A stretch of 64,000 bases of DNA. Origin: JBAXEO01 sp963789515. GTDB taxonomy: Bacteria; Actinomycetota; Coriobacteriia; Anaerosomatales; JAAXUF01. Location: assembly GCA_963789515.1 (NCBI GenBank), contig CAWBKW010000008.1, positions 1 through 64,000 of the forward strand, in the 5' to 3' direction. The notes beneath the pieces were generated by a model. It saw nothing but the letters and a program-made list of their open reading frames with translations, did no database searches and was not told where the DNA came from. Positions 52,057 to 60,424 of the stretch are shown here, in pieces (the stretch's first letter is position 1; each line of letters starts with the position of its first letter). Position numbers and translations under genes: made by a program.

Positions 52057-54260
52057 GCGAGTCAGGGACCGCGGCACACGCGACCTGGCGAGTGACAGGT
52101 CTGGACTGCCCCGACTGTGCGGGCACGCTCAACAAGGCGCTCGAGCTGATCCCCGGCGTGACGTGCGCCGACCTGAACTACGCAAGCGGATTGCTGCTCA
52201 TCGACTACCGCTCGACTCTGGATCCTCGCTCCGCGGTCGTCGAGGCGGTACTGAGCGGAGGTTACGGGTTGGTGCCCGCCGAGGGTGCCGGTGACGCGGT
52301 CATCCGTGCGCAGAGCCGCTGGATTCGCCACCGCACGACCGTGGCGGTGGTGGGATCGGGAGTGGCCGGCGCCGCAGGGTGGTCGGTATCCGCTCTCACC
52401 GCGGCCGGGCTGGTCGCGGCAGGCGTCGGAGGTGTCCTGTCGGTCGCCTTCTATCTCGCGGCGGTCGGGTTCGGCCTCGTCCTGCTCCTGCCTCGCGCGA
52501 TGACCTCCCTGCGTGCACGCAGCGTGGACATGAACGCCCTCATGGTCATCGCTGTAGCGGGTGCGGTGGCTCTGGGGGAGTACTCGGAGGCGGCAGCGGT
52601 CGTGTTTCTCTTCGCGATCGGGGGGTGGCTCGAGTCGCGGGCGGTGGCGAGGACCCGGGGTTCGATCCGTGCACTCATGGAACTGGCGCCGGCGGTGGCC
52701 CGTGTGCGCCGCGGCGGGGCGATCATCGAAACCACTCCCGGCGATGTGGTGCTCGGCGAGACCGTCATCGTGCGGCCCGGCGAGCGGTTCCCGCTGGACG
52801 GCGTCGTCTCGACCGGGACGTCGGCCGCCGATGAGGCCGCCATCACCGGGGAGTCGGTGCCGGTGGACAAGGGCCCTGGAGATCGGGCATTCGCGGGATC
52901 GCTGAACACCATCGGGTTGCTCGAGGTGACGGTGACAGCACCGGCGAGCGACTCGACGCTCGCCCGCATCGTCTACCTCGTCGAGGAAGCGGCCGCCGCG
53001 AAGGCCCCCACGCAGCTCCTGGTCGACCGGTTCAGCCGCGTCTACACTCCTGCCGTCGTCGCGCTTGCGGTTGCGGTGTGGGTCGTCCCGGTGGTGGTCA
53101 CGGGCGCGGTGAGAGACCCGGCGGCGTGGAGCGAGTGGCTGTCCCGAGCGCTCGTAGTGCTGGTCACGGCGTGCCCGTGCGCGCTCGTCATCTCGACGCC
53201 GGTCGCGCTCGTGAGTGCCATCAGCAGGGCCGCCCGTGCCGGCGTTCTGGTCAAGGGTGGCGCATTTCTCGAACTCGCGGCGAGAACGCGGGCGGTCGCC
53301 TTCGACAAGACGGGTACGCTCACGACCGGTCGGCTCGACGTGGTCCGCGCACACGCTATCTCCGGATGGGACCCGCTGGAGGTCGCTCGCCTGGCCGCCT
53401 CGCTCGAAGCACATTCAGCGCACCCCCTGGCACGCGCCGTCGTGCAGGACGCCGAGGCCCGAGGCCTGGAACCTGATCGTGTGGAAGAGCTGACCGAGCT
53501 GCCCGGTCGCGGCGTGAGTGGGTTGTCGCAGGGCAGGCAGGTCGCCTTGGTGAGCCCCGCGTTCGCGGGAGAGATGTCGATGCTCGGCGACTCGCTGGCC
53601 GAGCGGATCGACTCGGCTGAGGCCGATGGCCTGACGGTGCTCGTGCTCGTCGTCGACGGCGTGGCGGTCGGGTTCCTCGGTGTGTCCGACGAGTGGAGGC
53701 CCGAATCGCGCGCTGTCGTGCACGCGCTTCGCGACGGGGGCGTTGAACACACCGCGCTGCTCACCGGGGACAACGAGAGGACCGCCGCGGCGGTGGCGGG
53801 TCGGGCTGGGGTATCGGCGTTTCAGGCCCGGTTGCTTCCCCAGGACAAGGTCGATGCGGTCGCGAGGCTGAGGTCCCGCTACGGGGTCGTCGCGATGGTC
53901 GGCGATGGCGTGAACGACGCTCCCGCGCTCGCGACCGCCGATGTCGGCATCGCCATGGGAGCCGCCGGAAGCGATACCGCGCTGGAGGCTGCGGACGTGG
54001 CATTGATGGCGGACGACCTGTCGGCGCTGCCGGGCTTCTTCGCGCTCGGGCGGGCAACGGTCGCTGTGATCAAGCAGAACATCACGTTCTCTCTTGTCAT
54101 CAAGATGGTCGTGCTCATCGCTGCGGTCGCCGGCAGAGCGAACCTGTGGCTCGCCGTGTTCGCCGATACGGGCGTGGCACTTCTGGTCATACTGAACTCG
54201 ATGAGGCTTCTGGGCGGTTCCTGGTCGGGAACCACGAACCTTCCCCAGAAGCCCGAATAG
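52053..54260 (+). CDS. Zn/Cd/Pb-type P1B ATPase exporter
   Basis: 735 residues. An N-terminal HMA domain has GLDCPDCAGTL; membrane helices follow; the actuator has AAITGESVPVDKG; the metal-binding helix 6 is TACPCALVISTPVAL; the phosphorylation site is FDKTGTLTTG; the ATP domain has LEAHSAHPLA (HP motif), LLTGDNERTA and MVGDGVNDAPAL. The helix-8 aspartate in AVFADTGVALL points to zinc, cadmium or lead (ZntA/CadA group). GTG start overlaps the arsR stop as GTGA, so sensor and pump are one unit. Confidence 0.94.
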   Translation: MSESGTAAHATWRVTGLDCPDCAGTLNKALELIPGVTCADLNYASGLLLIDYRSTLDPRSAVVEAVLSGGYGLVPAEGAGDAVIRAQSRWIRHRTTVAVVGSGVAGAAGWSVSALTAAGLVAAGVGGVLSVAFYLAAVGFGLVLLLPRAMTSLRARSVDMNALMVIAVAGAVALGEYSEAAAVVFLFAIGGWLESRAVARTRGSIRALMELAPAVARVRRGGAIIETTPGDVVLGETVIVRPGERFPLDGVVSTGTSAADEAAITGESVPVDKGPGDRAFAGSLNTIGLLEVTVTAPASDSTLARIVYLVEEAAAAKAPTQLLVDRFSRVYTPAVVALAVAVWVVPVVVTGAVRDPAAWSEWLSRALVVLVTACPCALVISTPVALVSAISRAARAGVLVKGGAFLELAARTRAVAFDKTGTLTTGRLDVVRAHAISGWDPLEVARLAASLEAHSAHPLARAVVQDAEARGLEPDRVEELTELPGRGVSGLSQGRQVALVSPAFAGEMSMLGDSLAERIDSAEADGLTVLVLVVDGVAVGFLGVSDEWRPESRAVVHALRDGGVEHTALLTGDNERTAAAVAGRAGVSAFQARLLPQDKVDAVARLRSRYGVVAMVGDGVNDAPALATADVGIAMGAAGSDTALEAADVALMADDLSALPGFFALGRATVAVIKQNITFSLVIKMVVLIAAVAGRANLWLAVFADTGVALLVILNSMRLLGGSWSGTTNLPQKPE

Positions 54261-54280
54261 AGACGGAGAGGGGCGGCCGC

Positions 54281-54652
54281 GTGGCAGACAACGAGGACTT
54301 CATGCGCTTCCTGGCGAGTTGGGCGCTCGTGCACGAGACCGCCGACGAGGGATGGAAGGCCGCGGTCACGCGCGGCGCCGATCAGGAGCCCGGCGGTATG
54401 GACGCCGGCCCGGAGGCGTTCGTCGATGGCCTCTCGGCGCTCATCGCCGAGCGCAAGGAACGGCTCAAGGCCGAACTCGCCGCCGGCTCTCAGGGTGGCG
54501 ATTCGCGCAGTGACGTCGCCGAGCACCTCGACGAGCTGCGCTTCGAGGTCGCCGAGCTGCGAGGCCGCTTCGAGTCCATGCAGGCCTCGCTCGATGCGAT
54601 TCTTGAGCGCACTCGGAGCGACCGGCCCGGTGGATCCTCCGGCGAGGTGTAG
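54281..54652 (+). CDS. Hypothetical coiled-coil protein upstream of the UbiB-type kinase gene
   Basis: 123 residues, acidic, soluble. Residues about 45-75 (LSALIAERKERLKAEL) and 85-112 (LDELRFEVAELRGRFESMQA) form heptad-like helices. It resembles phasin-like/PhaF-type small proteins often encoded before UbiB family genes. GTG 54281 follows GGAGAGG. No firm function; the close spacing (4 bases) to the UbiB gene suggests a shared complex. Confidence 0.55.
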   Translation: MADNEDFMRFLASWALVHETADEGWKAAVTRGADQEPGGMDAGPEAFVDGLSALIAERKERLKAELAAGSQGGDSRSDVAEHLDELRFEVAELRGRFESMQASLDAILERTRSDRPGGSSGEV

Positions 54653-54656
54653 CGGC

Positions 54657-56011
54657 GTGGCATCGCGCGGGCTGCAGATCGCGGGGGTGGCGGTGCGTCG
54701 CGGCTCCGCGGCCCTTCTGGGTGCGCGCTTCGGGTTGGCGCCCGCGCACGTCAGGCGCTCGTCGACGGCCCGGCAACTCCGAGCGGCCTTCGAGGAGCTC
54801 GGTCCCGCGTGGATCAAGCTCGGGCAGATGATCTCCGTGCGGCCGGACCTCTTTCCCGCCGAATGGGTCTTTGAGCTGGGAGCGCTGCAGGACAACGTGG
54901 CACCGCTACCCGCGCGTGCGATCAGGAGGCTCATCGAGAGCGAGTTCGGCCACGCACCCGAGGCGCTGTTCGCCTCCTTCGACGACTCACCGGTCGCTTC
55001 GGCGTCGATCGCCCAGGTGCATCGAGCCGTGCTCGCGCGCGAGTATCGGCCCGTGGTGGGATCTCCGCTCCCCGCAGGGACGGTTCTGGCCGTGAAGGTG
55101 GTGCGGCCGGGCGTCGAAGAGTCGATACTGCGCGACGTGCAGGCAGCGAGGCCGGTGATCGAGCGGCTCGCGAAGTTCGGCGCCGTGCAGCGGTTCAACC
55201 TGCCGGCGCTGCTGGAGGAGTTCTCGGCGTCACTTGCGAGCGAATGTGATCTGCGCAACGAGGCGCGGATGGCCGACCGCTTCGCCTTCGACTTCCGCGA
55301 TGACGCGCTTGTCATGGTCCCGCGCGTCGTCTGGCCACTGACTTCGAAGCGGGTGATGACGACGGAGTTCGTCGAAGGCTGGCGGCTCTCAGACATCGAC
55401 GACGCCGCGCGCGAAGGCATCGACGGCAGAGCGCTGGCCGTGCACGGCGCCGACGTGTTCATGCGGGGCGTCATGGTGCTCGGCCGCTACCACGCCGACC
55501 TGCACCCGGCCAACGTCTTCGTGACCCCTGACGGCCGGATATGCTACCTGGACTTCGGCATCGTGGGACGAACGGTCCCCGCTCAGCGCGAGGCCATCGC
55601 GCAGGTTCTGGCCGCCACCGTCTACGGTGATGCCGACCGGGCGCTCCGCTACTCTGCCGAGCTCGGTCTGTGCGTTCCGCCGGAAAGGCCGACGAGGTTC
55701 GGGAGAAGGTCGCCCTCCTGATGGCCGAGACGCTCGGCTCGTCCCCGCGAGACGTCAAGGGATTCGCTACCGGGTTTCTCGGCATCATGAACGACGTGCG
55801 CGTCGCGATCCCCGTCGGCTACGGCCTGCTGATCAAGGCGCTCGTCACGGTGGAGGGCGTTGCACGGGCGATCTACCCGGATATCGACATCACTGAGGCG
55901 GCGCGGCCCTTCGCCACCACGCTCATCGCGCAGCAGATGCTTCGGCCCGAGCGGCTCGCCGAGCGCGTGCCGGCCGCGCTGCGGGCCGCACTGCGGGAAC
56001 TCTCGTCGTAG
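54657..56011 (+). CDS. UbiB/ABC1-family atypical kinase, frame-disrupted
   Basis: About 450 residues in total. The kinase-like core is in the first frame: WIKLGQMISVRPDLFP (KxGQ motif), SIAQVHRAV, LAVKVVRPGV with the ATP lysine, YHADLHPANVFV and CYLDFGIVG. At about 55672-55695 the frame shifts by one base; the rest (ADEVREKVALLMAETLG, then AIPVGYGLLIKALVTVEGVA) continues to 56011. UbiB proteins support quinone or lipid metabolism through ATPase activity. A single missing base in CCGCCGG-rich sequence explains the break. Confidence 0.85.
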
Positions 56012-56045
56012 GGAGCCTCGTGCCCCGGCATGGGCCGCTTCGAAC

Positions 56046-56873
56046 TCAGGTGAGATCGGGAGCCACGACCTGCCGGGGGAGGACCTCGTTCATCGATCCG
56101 GTCCGATACCCGTCGAGGTCGAGCGAGGCGTAGGAGAACCCGGCCGAGCGGACCTCGGACGCGATCCGCTCGCGCAGGTCCCAGGCGTTCTGCAGCTCCT
56201 CGGGTGCTATCTCGATGCGTGCCACCGGGCCGTGGGAGCGAACCCGGAACTGAGAAAGGCCGAGTTCGCGCAGCGACCGCTCGGCGGCCGAGACGCGGGC
56301 GAGGCCATCATCGGTGATGCGTTCCCCGTACGGGAACCTCGAGGCGAAGCAGGCCATCGAAGGCTTGTTCCAGTTGGGCAGTCCGAGCTCGCGCGCCAAC
56401 TCGCGAATCTCAGGCTTGGTGAGTCCGACCATGGCCAAGGGGCTCAGCACCCCGAGCTCAGACGCCGCCCTGCGTCCCGGACGGTGATCCGAGAGGTCGT
56501 CGTGGTTGCTTCCGTCAACGACCTGCGTGAGTCCCCGTGTCTCAGCGACTCTGATCAGCAGGCCGAAGAGCTCGCTCTTGCAGTGATAGCAGCGCTCGGA
56601 CGTGTTCGCGGTGAAGTTGGGGTCAGCCAGCTCGCACGACTCCACCTCGATGAGCCGGAATCCCAACTGCGCTGCGAGGAGCCGCGCGCCGCTAGTCTCG
56701 GTGTCGGGGTAGGTGTCGGAGGTAGCCAAGACAGCGCAGCAGCGGTCGCCGAGGACCGCGTGGGCAGCGAACGCCAGAAGGGTCGAATCGATGCCGCCGG
56801 AGTAGGCGACGAGGACGCTTTCGAGTCCGTTGAGGAGCTCGATCAGTGCGTCGTACTTCTCGGCGGCTGGCAA
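56046..56873 (-). CDS. larE: LarE-type ATP-dependent sulfur transferase
   Basis: 275 residues of the PP-loop ATPase family. SVLVAYSGGIDSTLLAFAAH binds ATP, followed by NTSERCYHCKSELF, VVDGSNHDDLSDHRPGRRAA, GLTKPEIRELA and MACFASRFPYGERIT, closely following LarE. LarE donates its own cysteine sulfur to make the nickel-pincer cofactor of lactate racemase and relatives. LarB/LarC and a LarA-like enzyme are not in the window. I chose TTG 56873, which has GGGGGGAG upstream. Confidence 0.88.
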   Translation of the reverse strand: MPAAEKYDALIELLNGLESVLVAYSGGIDSTLLAFAAHAVLGDRCCAVLATSDTYPDTETSGARLLAAQLGFRLIEVESCELADPNFTANTSERCYHCKSELFGLLIRVAETRGLTQVVDGSNHDDLSDHRPGRRAASELGVLSPLAMVGLTKPEIRELARELGLPNWNKPSMACFASRFPYGERITDDGLARVSAAERSLRELGLSQFRVRSHGPVARIEIAPEELQNAWDLRERIASEVRSAGFSYASLDLDGYRTGSMNEVLPRQVVAPDLT

Positions 56874-56984
56874 ACCGGCTCCCCCCTCGATCGGAGAGAC
56901 GAGTATACCCTGCGGATTCGCTCGACAGCGTCTCGGTGCGGGGGTCGTTCCGGCACGGGGTCCCAAGCCCCGCGTCTGACGCGT

Positions 56985-57545
56985 CTAGAACCCGGGCTGT
57001 GCGGATGCGTCCCAGGGTTCCTCGGAGCATCCGGCGGCGAGGTTCTCGAACCGCGCCGCCGCGTAGAGCGCGTCGGATGTCCGATTCACGAAGGACAACA
57101 CCCGAGGGTCGACGGGTTCCGCAGCTGCGAGCGCGACCAGACGGCGCTCGGCTCGGCGGGTGATCGAACGCGCGAGGTGCAGGTGCGTGGCGGATTCAAC
57201 GCCCGCCTCCAGCACGAACCCGGTCCACGGTCCGGTTCGATCGCCAAGGCGATCGATGGCGCGCTCAAGCGCGGCTATGTCTTCGTCTGTGACGCTGACC
57301 GACCCGGCAGCATCACCATGGCCGGCGCCCGCGGTGATGGCTGCGCAGCTCATGAGTCGCTGCTGGACGAAGCGCAGCAGGGCGGCTACATCGGGGTCGC
57401 TGACCGCGGTCCGGGCGAGCCCGATCGCGCAGCCCGCCTCATCGATGGTGCCATACGCCTCGACCCGCAGCGCATCCTTGCGCACGCGCGATCCGTCTGC
57501 GAGCGAGGTGTCGCCGGTGTCGCCACGGCGCGTATAGATGCTCAT
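56985..57545 (-). CDS. Corrinoid adenosyltransferase, PduO type
   Basis: 186 residues, converting cob(I)alamin to adenosylcobalamin. The N-terminal YTRRGDTGDTSLADGSRV and VEAYGTIDEAGCAIGLAR hold the ATP site, and ARSITRRAERRLVALA plus VLSFVNRTSDALYAAAR complete the helical bundle; these are the PduO/MMAB signatures. ATG at 57545. It implies that B12-dependent enzymes operate in this organism, though none is in the window. Confidence 0.93.
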   Translation of the reverse strand: MSIYTRRGDTGDTSLADGSRVRKDALRVEAYGTIDEAGCAIGLARTAVSDPDVAALLRFVQQRLMSCAAITAGAGHGDAAGSVSVTDEDIAALERAIDRLGDRTGPWTGFVLEAGVESATHLHLARSITRRAERRLVALAAAEPVDPRVLSFVNRTSDALYAAARFENLAAGCSEEPWDASAQPGF

Positions 57546-57688
57546 GGTGTGCTCCTCAAGGACGTCCAAGACACGGTCGAGAGAACCGCAGTGAGACACC
57601 AGGATCAGCACGCGAGACGGTTCGGTCGCTCGTGGAACGAATCCCTGGTCGTCAGTGGCGACGTGCAGGCCGCCGACTCCGGCAAGAC

Positions 57689-60244
57689 CTAGGGTGCCAC
57701 CTTGAATGCCACTCCGTCGAGGGAGTAGGTACCGGAAAGCGTGCTGAGGACGCTGTTCTTCTCCGCCTCCGAAGCAGTGTAGAAGTGCGAACCGTTCTTG
57801 GTGTTGAAGAAGCGGTACACACTGGCGGACCCGGTGGGAGCGGCGCTCACGGCGCACACATCGTAGGCCGGGCCGTCGTAGAGGTAGATCGCCGAGAGGT
57901 CCCTGATCACACGGTCCCGCTCTTCAGGAGCCGCGGTGTAGAAGTGCGAACCGTTCTTCTTGTTGTAGAAGCGGAACAGCGGGTCATCGTTGGCCGGGTT
58001 GGAGGTGTTGATGTAGTAGGCCACGCCGTCGAATGCGTAGGTACCGGTGAGTGTCGAGAGGACGGTGTTCTTCTCGGCCTCGGATGCGGTGTAGAAGTGC
58101 GAACCGTTCTTCTTGTTGTAGAAGCGATAGACCGGCATGTTCGTCCGCGCCGGAGGGTCGTTGGCCTTGGGTATCGCGAGCAGGATCCCGTCGCGCGGGG
58201 CGAGCGTGACCGAACTCACGAGCTGGCCATCGTTGAAGACCGGCGCCTGCATGCCGAGGAGCTTGCGATACGGGGCGCCGAGCGGGACGGTGACCGCCGA
58301 ACCTGTGGCGTTGACGAGAGCCGTGCCTCCGGTGAAGTCGCGTCGCCAGACGTCCGGACTTCCCTGCTGGACTCGGACGTCGTCGATCCAGACGGTTCCG
58401 GTCGATGTCCCGAAGGCCAGCACGGCCTGTGCCTGGCTGGCGGACCCCGTCGCGGGCGCCGTGAGGGTGAACTCGCGCCATTCGGGAGTGACCTCGGAAT
58501 GGCCGAGCCAGTCCAGGTTGTCGTAGGGCGCGGTCGCCTGCTGTATCCATGCGTCGACCGTGTGCGTCGTGTCGGCGCGCGCCCAGAAGGACATGGTGTA
58601 CTCGCGTCCGCCGGTGATCGAAACCGGGTAGGAGACCTTGGCCGCCCAAGCGTCCCCGTCGGTCGAAGTGACGCCGACGCGGAGAGACGCCGCGCCGACC
58701 TTGCGGGTAGCGGTATCGAGTGTTCGGGATGCAGTCGCGTGCTCGGTCTGGAAGATCCACGACGCCAGGTGTGCGCTGGTGTCGAATCCGCCGGCCGCAC
58801 CAACCAGGTTGGCCGCCGAACCCGTGACCGAGTACGCCGGTCCGGCGGGCTGTCCCAGCCAGCCCTTGCCTCTTCCGGCGCCGTCGTACTCGTCAAACCA
58901 CAGCAGGCCGAGGGCTCCCTGGCCGTTGGTGTTTATCTCGTAGCTGAAGAACCCGTCGCCCATGAGGGCGGTGGTCAACCCGTAGCGCATCTTCTGGTAG
59001 TTCGGAACGAATCCGGGCTTGGTGGCGGGGTTGTCATAGGACCCGTCGCCTGTGGGGGACGCAGCGCTATCGTCTTCGTAAGTCTGGATGGTGGTGAGGT
59101 TTGGCTGGCGGCTCTGCGCGAGCCAATCGAAGTAGGAGCCTTCTTCCCGCGTGGGCCCGATGACCATCGGGCGCCAGCGGTATCCCTCCAGGTCGACGTT
59201 GGGAAAGCCCTCGAAGTTGTTCCCGTTGAGCAGGGTGAAGTTCGGCGCTCCCCAGTTGGTGACGATGAGCTTGCCATCCCCGATCGCGTTTCGGAGGCGG
59301 AGCTCGTAGCCGAAGACGCCGAGGTTCCAGGCGTTGTCGAAGGCTGCGTAGTCATCTGCGGGCACGCGGTTGGACCGGTCCGCGTCGATCGATCGGGCGG
59401 TCGAGTTGCCGATCAACCAGGACTCATCGGAGCCTGCGCGGTCGACCACTATTCCGTCCCACGAGTCGCTTGCGACCAGCGCCGCCCCGGTGCGCGCGTT
59501 GTACTCTGCCCAGGTCTCCGCACCGAAGCTCGAGTTGACGGTGACCCGCGGGCAGGCGGCGGTCAGGTCCATCATCACGCTCTTGGGCCAGAACTTCACC
59601 GTCGCGGCGACGCGTGCGCCGGCGGCGTGGGCGGTGGCAGCCTTGACGACGCCCCGGCGCACGGTGAGCGCGCGCGCTCCTGCATCAACGCCCGTGACCA
59701 GTGCGATCTCGCCGTCGAGCACCACGGTGTCGCCGGGAACGAAGAGGGCTATCGACCCACCTGGCGTCGCGGCCGATACGGCCGAGACCGACAGCCGCGT
59801 GGCGGTCGCGTCGACCGGTTGCGAGAGCGTCGCGCCGACTTGGGTGAGAAGCCACTGCGCAGGCACCGCTCGAATCTGGGCGTTCTTCGAGTCGGACGCC
59901 GGGAGGTTCGGATCGAAGTTGACCTCGGAGGCGCTCGTCGACGTGAGCAGGATCTCGGAGGGGTTGAACGACCGGATCGAAGCCAGTGCGGGGCGGTCCC
60001 AGTCTCCCAGACACAGCCAGTCGTAGCGCGCGAGTTGCTGTGGTGACTGTGTCGACGTCTTCGGCCACCAGATCGAGAGCCGAGGGAAAGGAGTCGTGAG
60101 CGGGGTGCCGGGCGTCAGGTTCGCGGCATCTGCTGTCGAGACCGCCGTGGCACCGACGACCGTCATGGCGATCGCGGCGATCGTAGCCCAGCGCAGAAGC
60201 CATCTACTCGGCGAGCGGGTACTCATACCTGTCTTATCGGCCAT
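57689..60244 (-). CDS. Secreted glycosidase-like protein with carbohydrate-binding module and three DUF5648-like repeats
   Basis: 851 residues. Signal peptide MADKTGMSTRSPSRWLLRWA, hydrophobic core to ADAA near residue 40. Residues about 50-530 look like a TIM-barrel glycosidase-like domain (possibly the GHL15 group): WWPKTST, VMMDLTAACPRV, WDGIVVDRAG, YNPATK-like turns. Residues about 535-680 resemble a family 4/9 carbohydrate-binding jelly roll (FWARADTTHTVDAW, VWIDDVRV). The C-terminal 150 residues contain three repeats with YRFYNKKNGSHFYTASEAEKN-like cores, matching DUF5648. A cell-surface role in glycan binding or cleavage is likely. ATG 60244 follows AGGAAG. Confidence 0.75.
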   Translation of the reverse strand: MADKTGMSTRSPSRWLLRWATIAAIAMTVVGATAVSTADAANLTPGTPLTTPFPRLSIWWPKTSTQSPQQLARYDWLCLGDWDRPALASIRSFNPSEILLTSTSASEVNFDPNLPASDSKNAQIRAVPAQWLLTQVGATLSQPVDATATRLSVSAVSAATPGGSIALFVPGDTVVLDGEIALVTGVDAGARALTVRRGVVKAATAHAAGARVAATVKFWPKSVMMDLTAACPRVTVNSSFGAETWAEYNARTGAALVASDSWDGIVVDRAGSDESWLIGNSTARSIDADRSNRVPADDYAAFDNAWNLGVFGYELRLRNAIGDGKLIVTNWGAPNFTLLNGNNFEGFPNVDLEGYRWRPMVIGPTREEGSYFDWLAQSRQPNLTTIQTYEDDSAASPTGDGSYDNPATKPGFVPNYQKMRYGLTTALMGDGFFSYEINTNGQGALGLLWFDEYDGAGRGKGWLGQPAGPAYSVTGSAANLVGAAGGFDTSAHLASWIFQTEHATASRTLDTATRKVGAASLRVGVTSTDGDAWAAKVSYPVSITGGREYTMSFWARADTTHTVDAWIQQATAPYDNLDWLGHSEVTPEWREFTLTAPATGSASQAQAVLAFGTSTGTVWIDDVRVQQGSPDVWRRDFTGGTALVNATGSAVTVPLGAPYRKLLGMQAPVFNDGQLVSSVTLAPRDGILLAIPKANDPPARTNMPVYRFYNKKNGSHFYTASEAEKNTVLSTLTGTYAFDGVAYYINTSNPANDDPLFRFYNKKNGSHFYTAAPEERDRVIRDLSAIYLYDGPAYDVCAVSAAPTGSASVYRFFNTKNGSHFYTASEAEKNSVLSTLSGTYSLDGVAFKVAP

Positions 60245-60424
60245 AGGTACTTCCTGGTCAAGTGGAAATCGGACTCCGGAGCGCTCAGCGAATCCCCATC
60301 GGTTGCGCTGTGCCCGCAAGTTCGCAGGTGGGGTGGGGATCCCCGCTCTCCAGAGTTCACAGACCGCAGGGTCCGGCCGTCGATCCAAGCGCACTTCGTG
60401 CCAGTTCGGGCACGCTCAGCGGTA

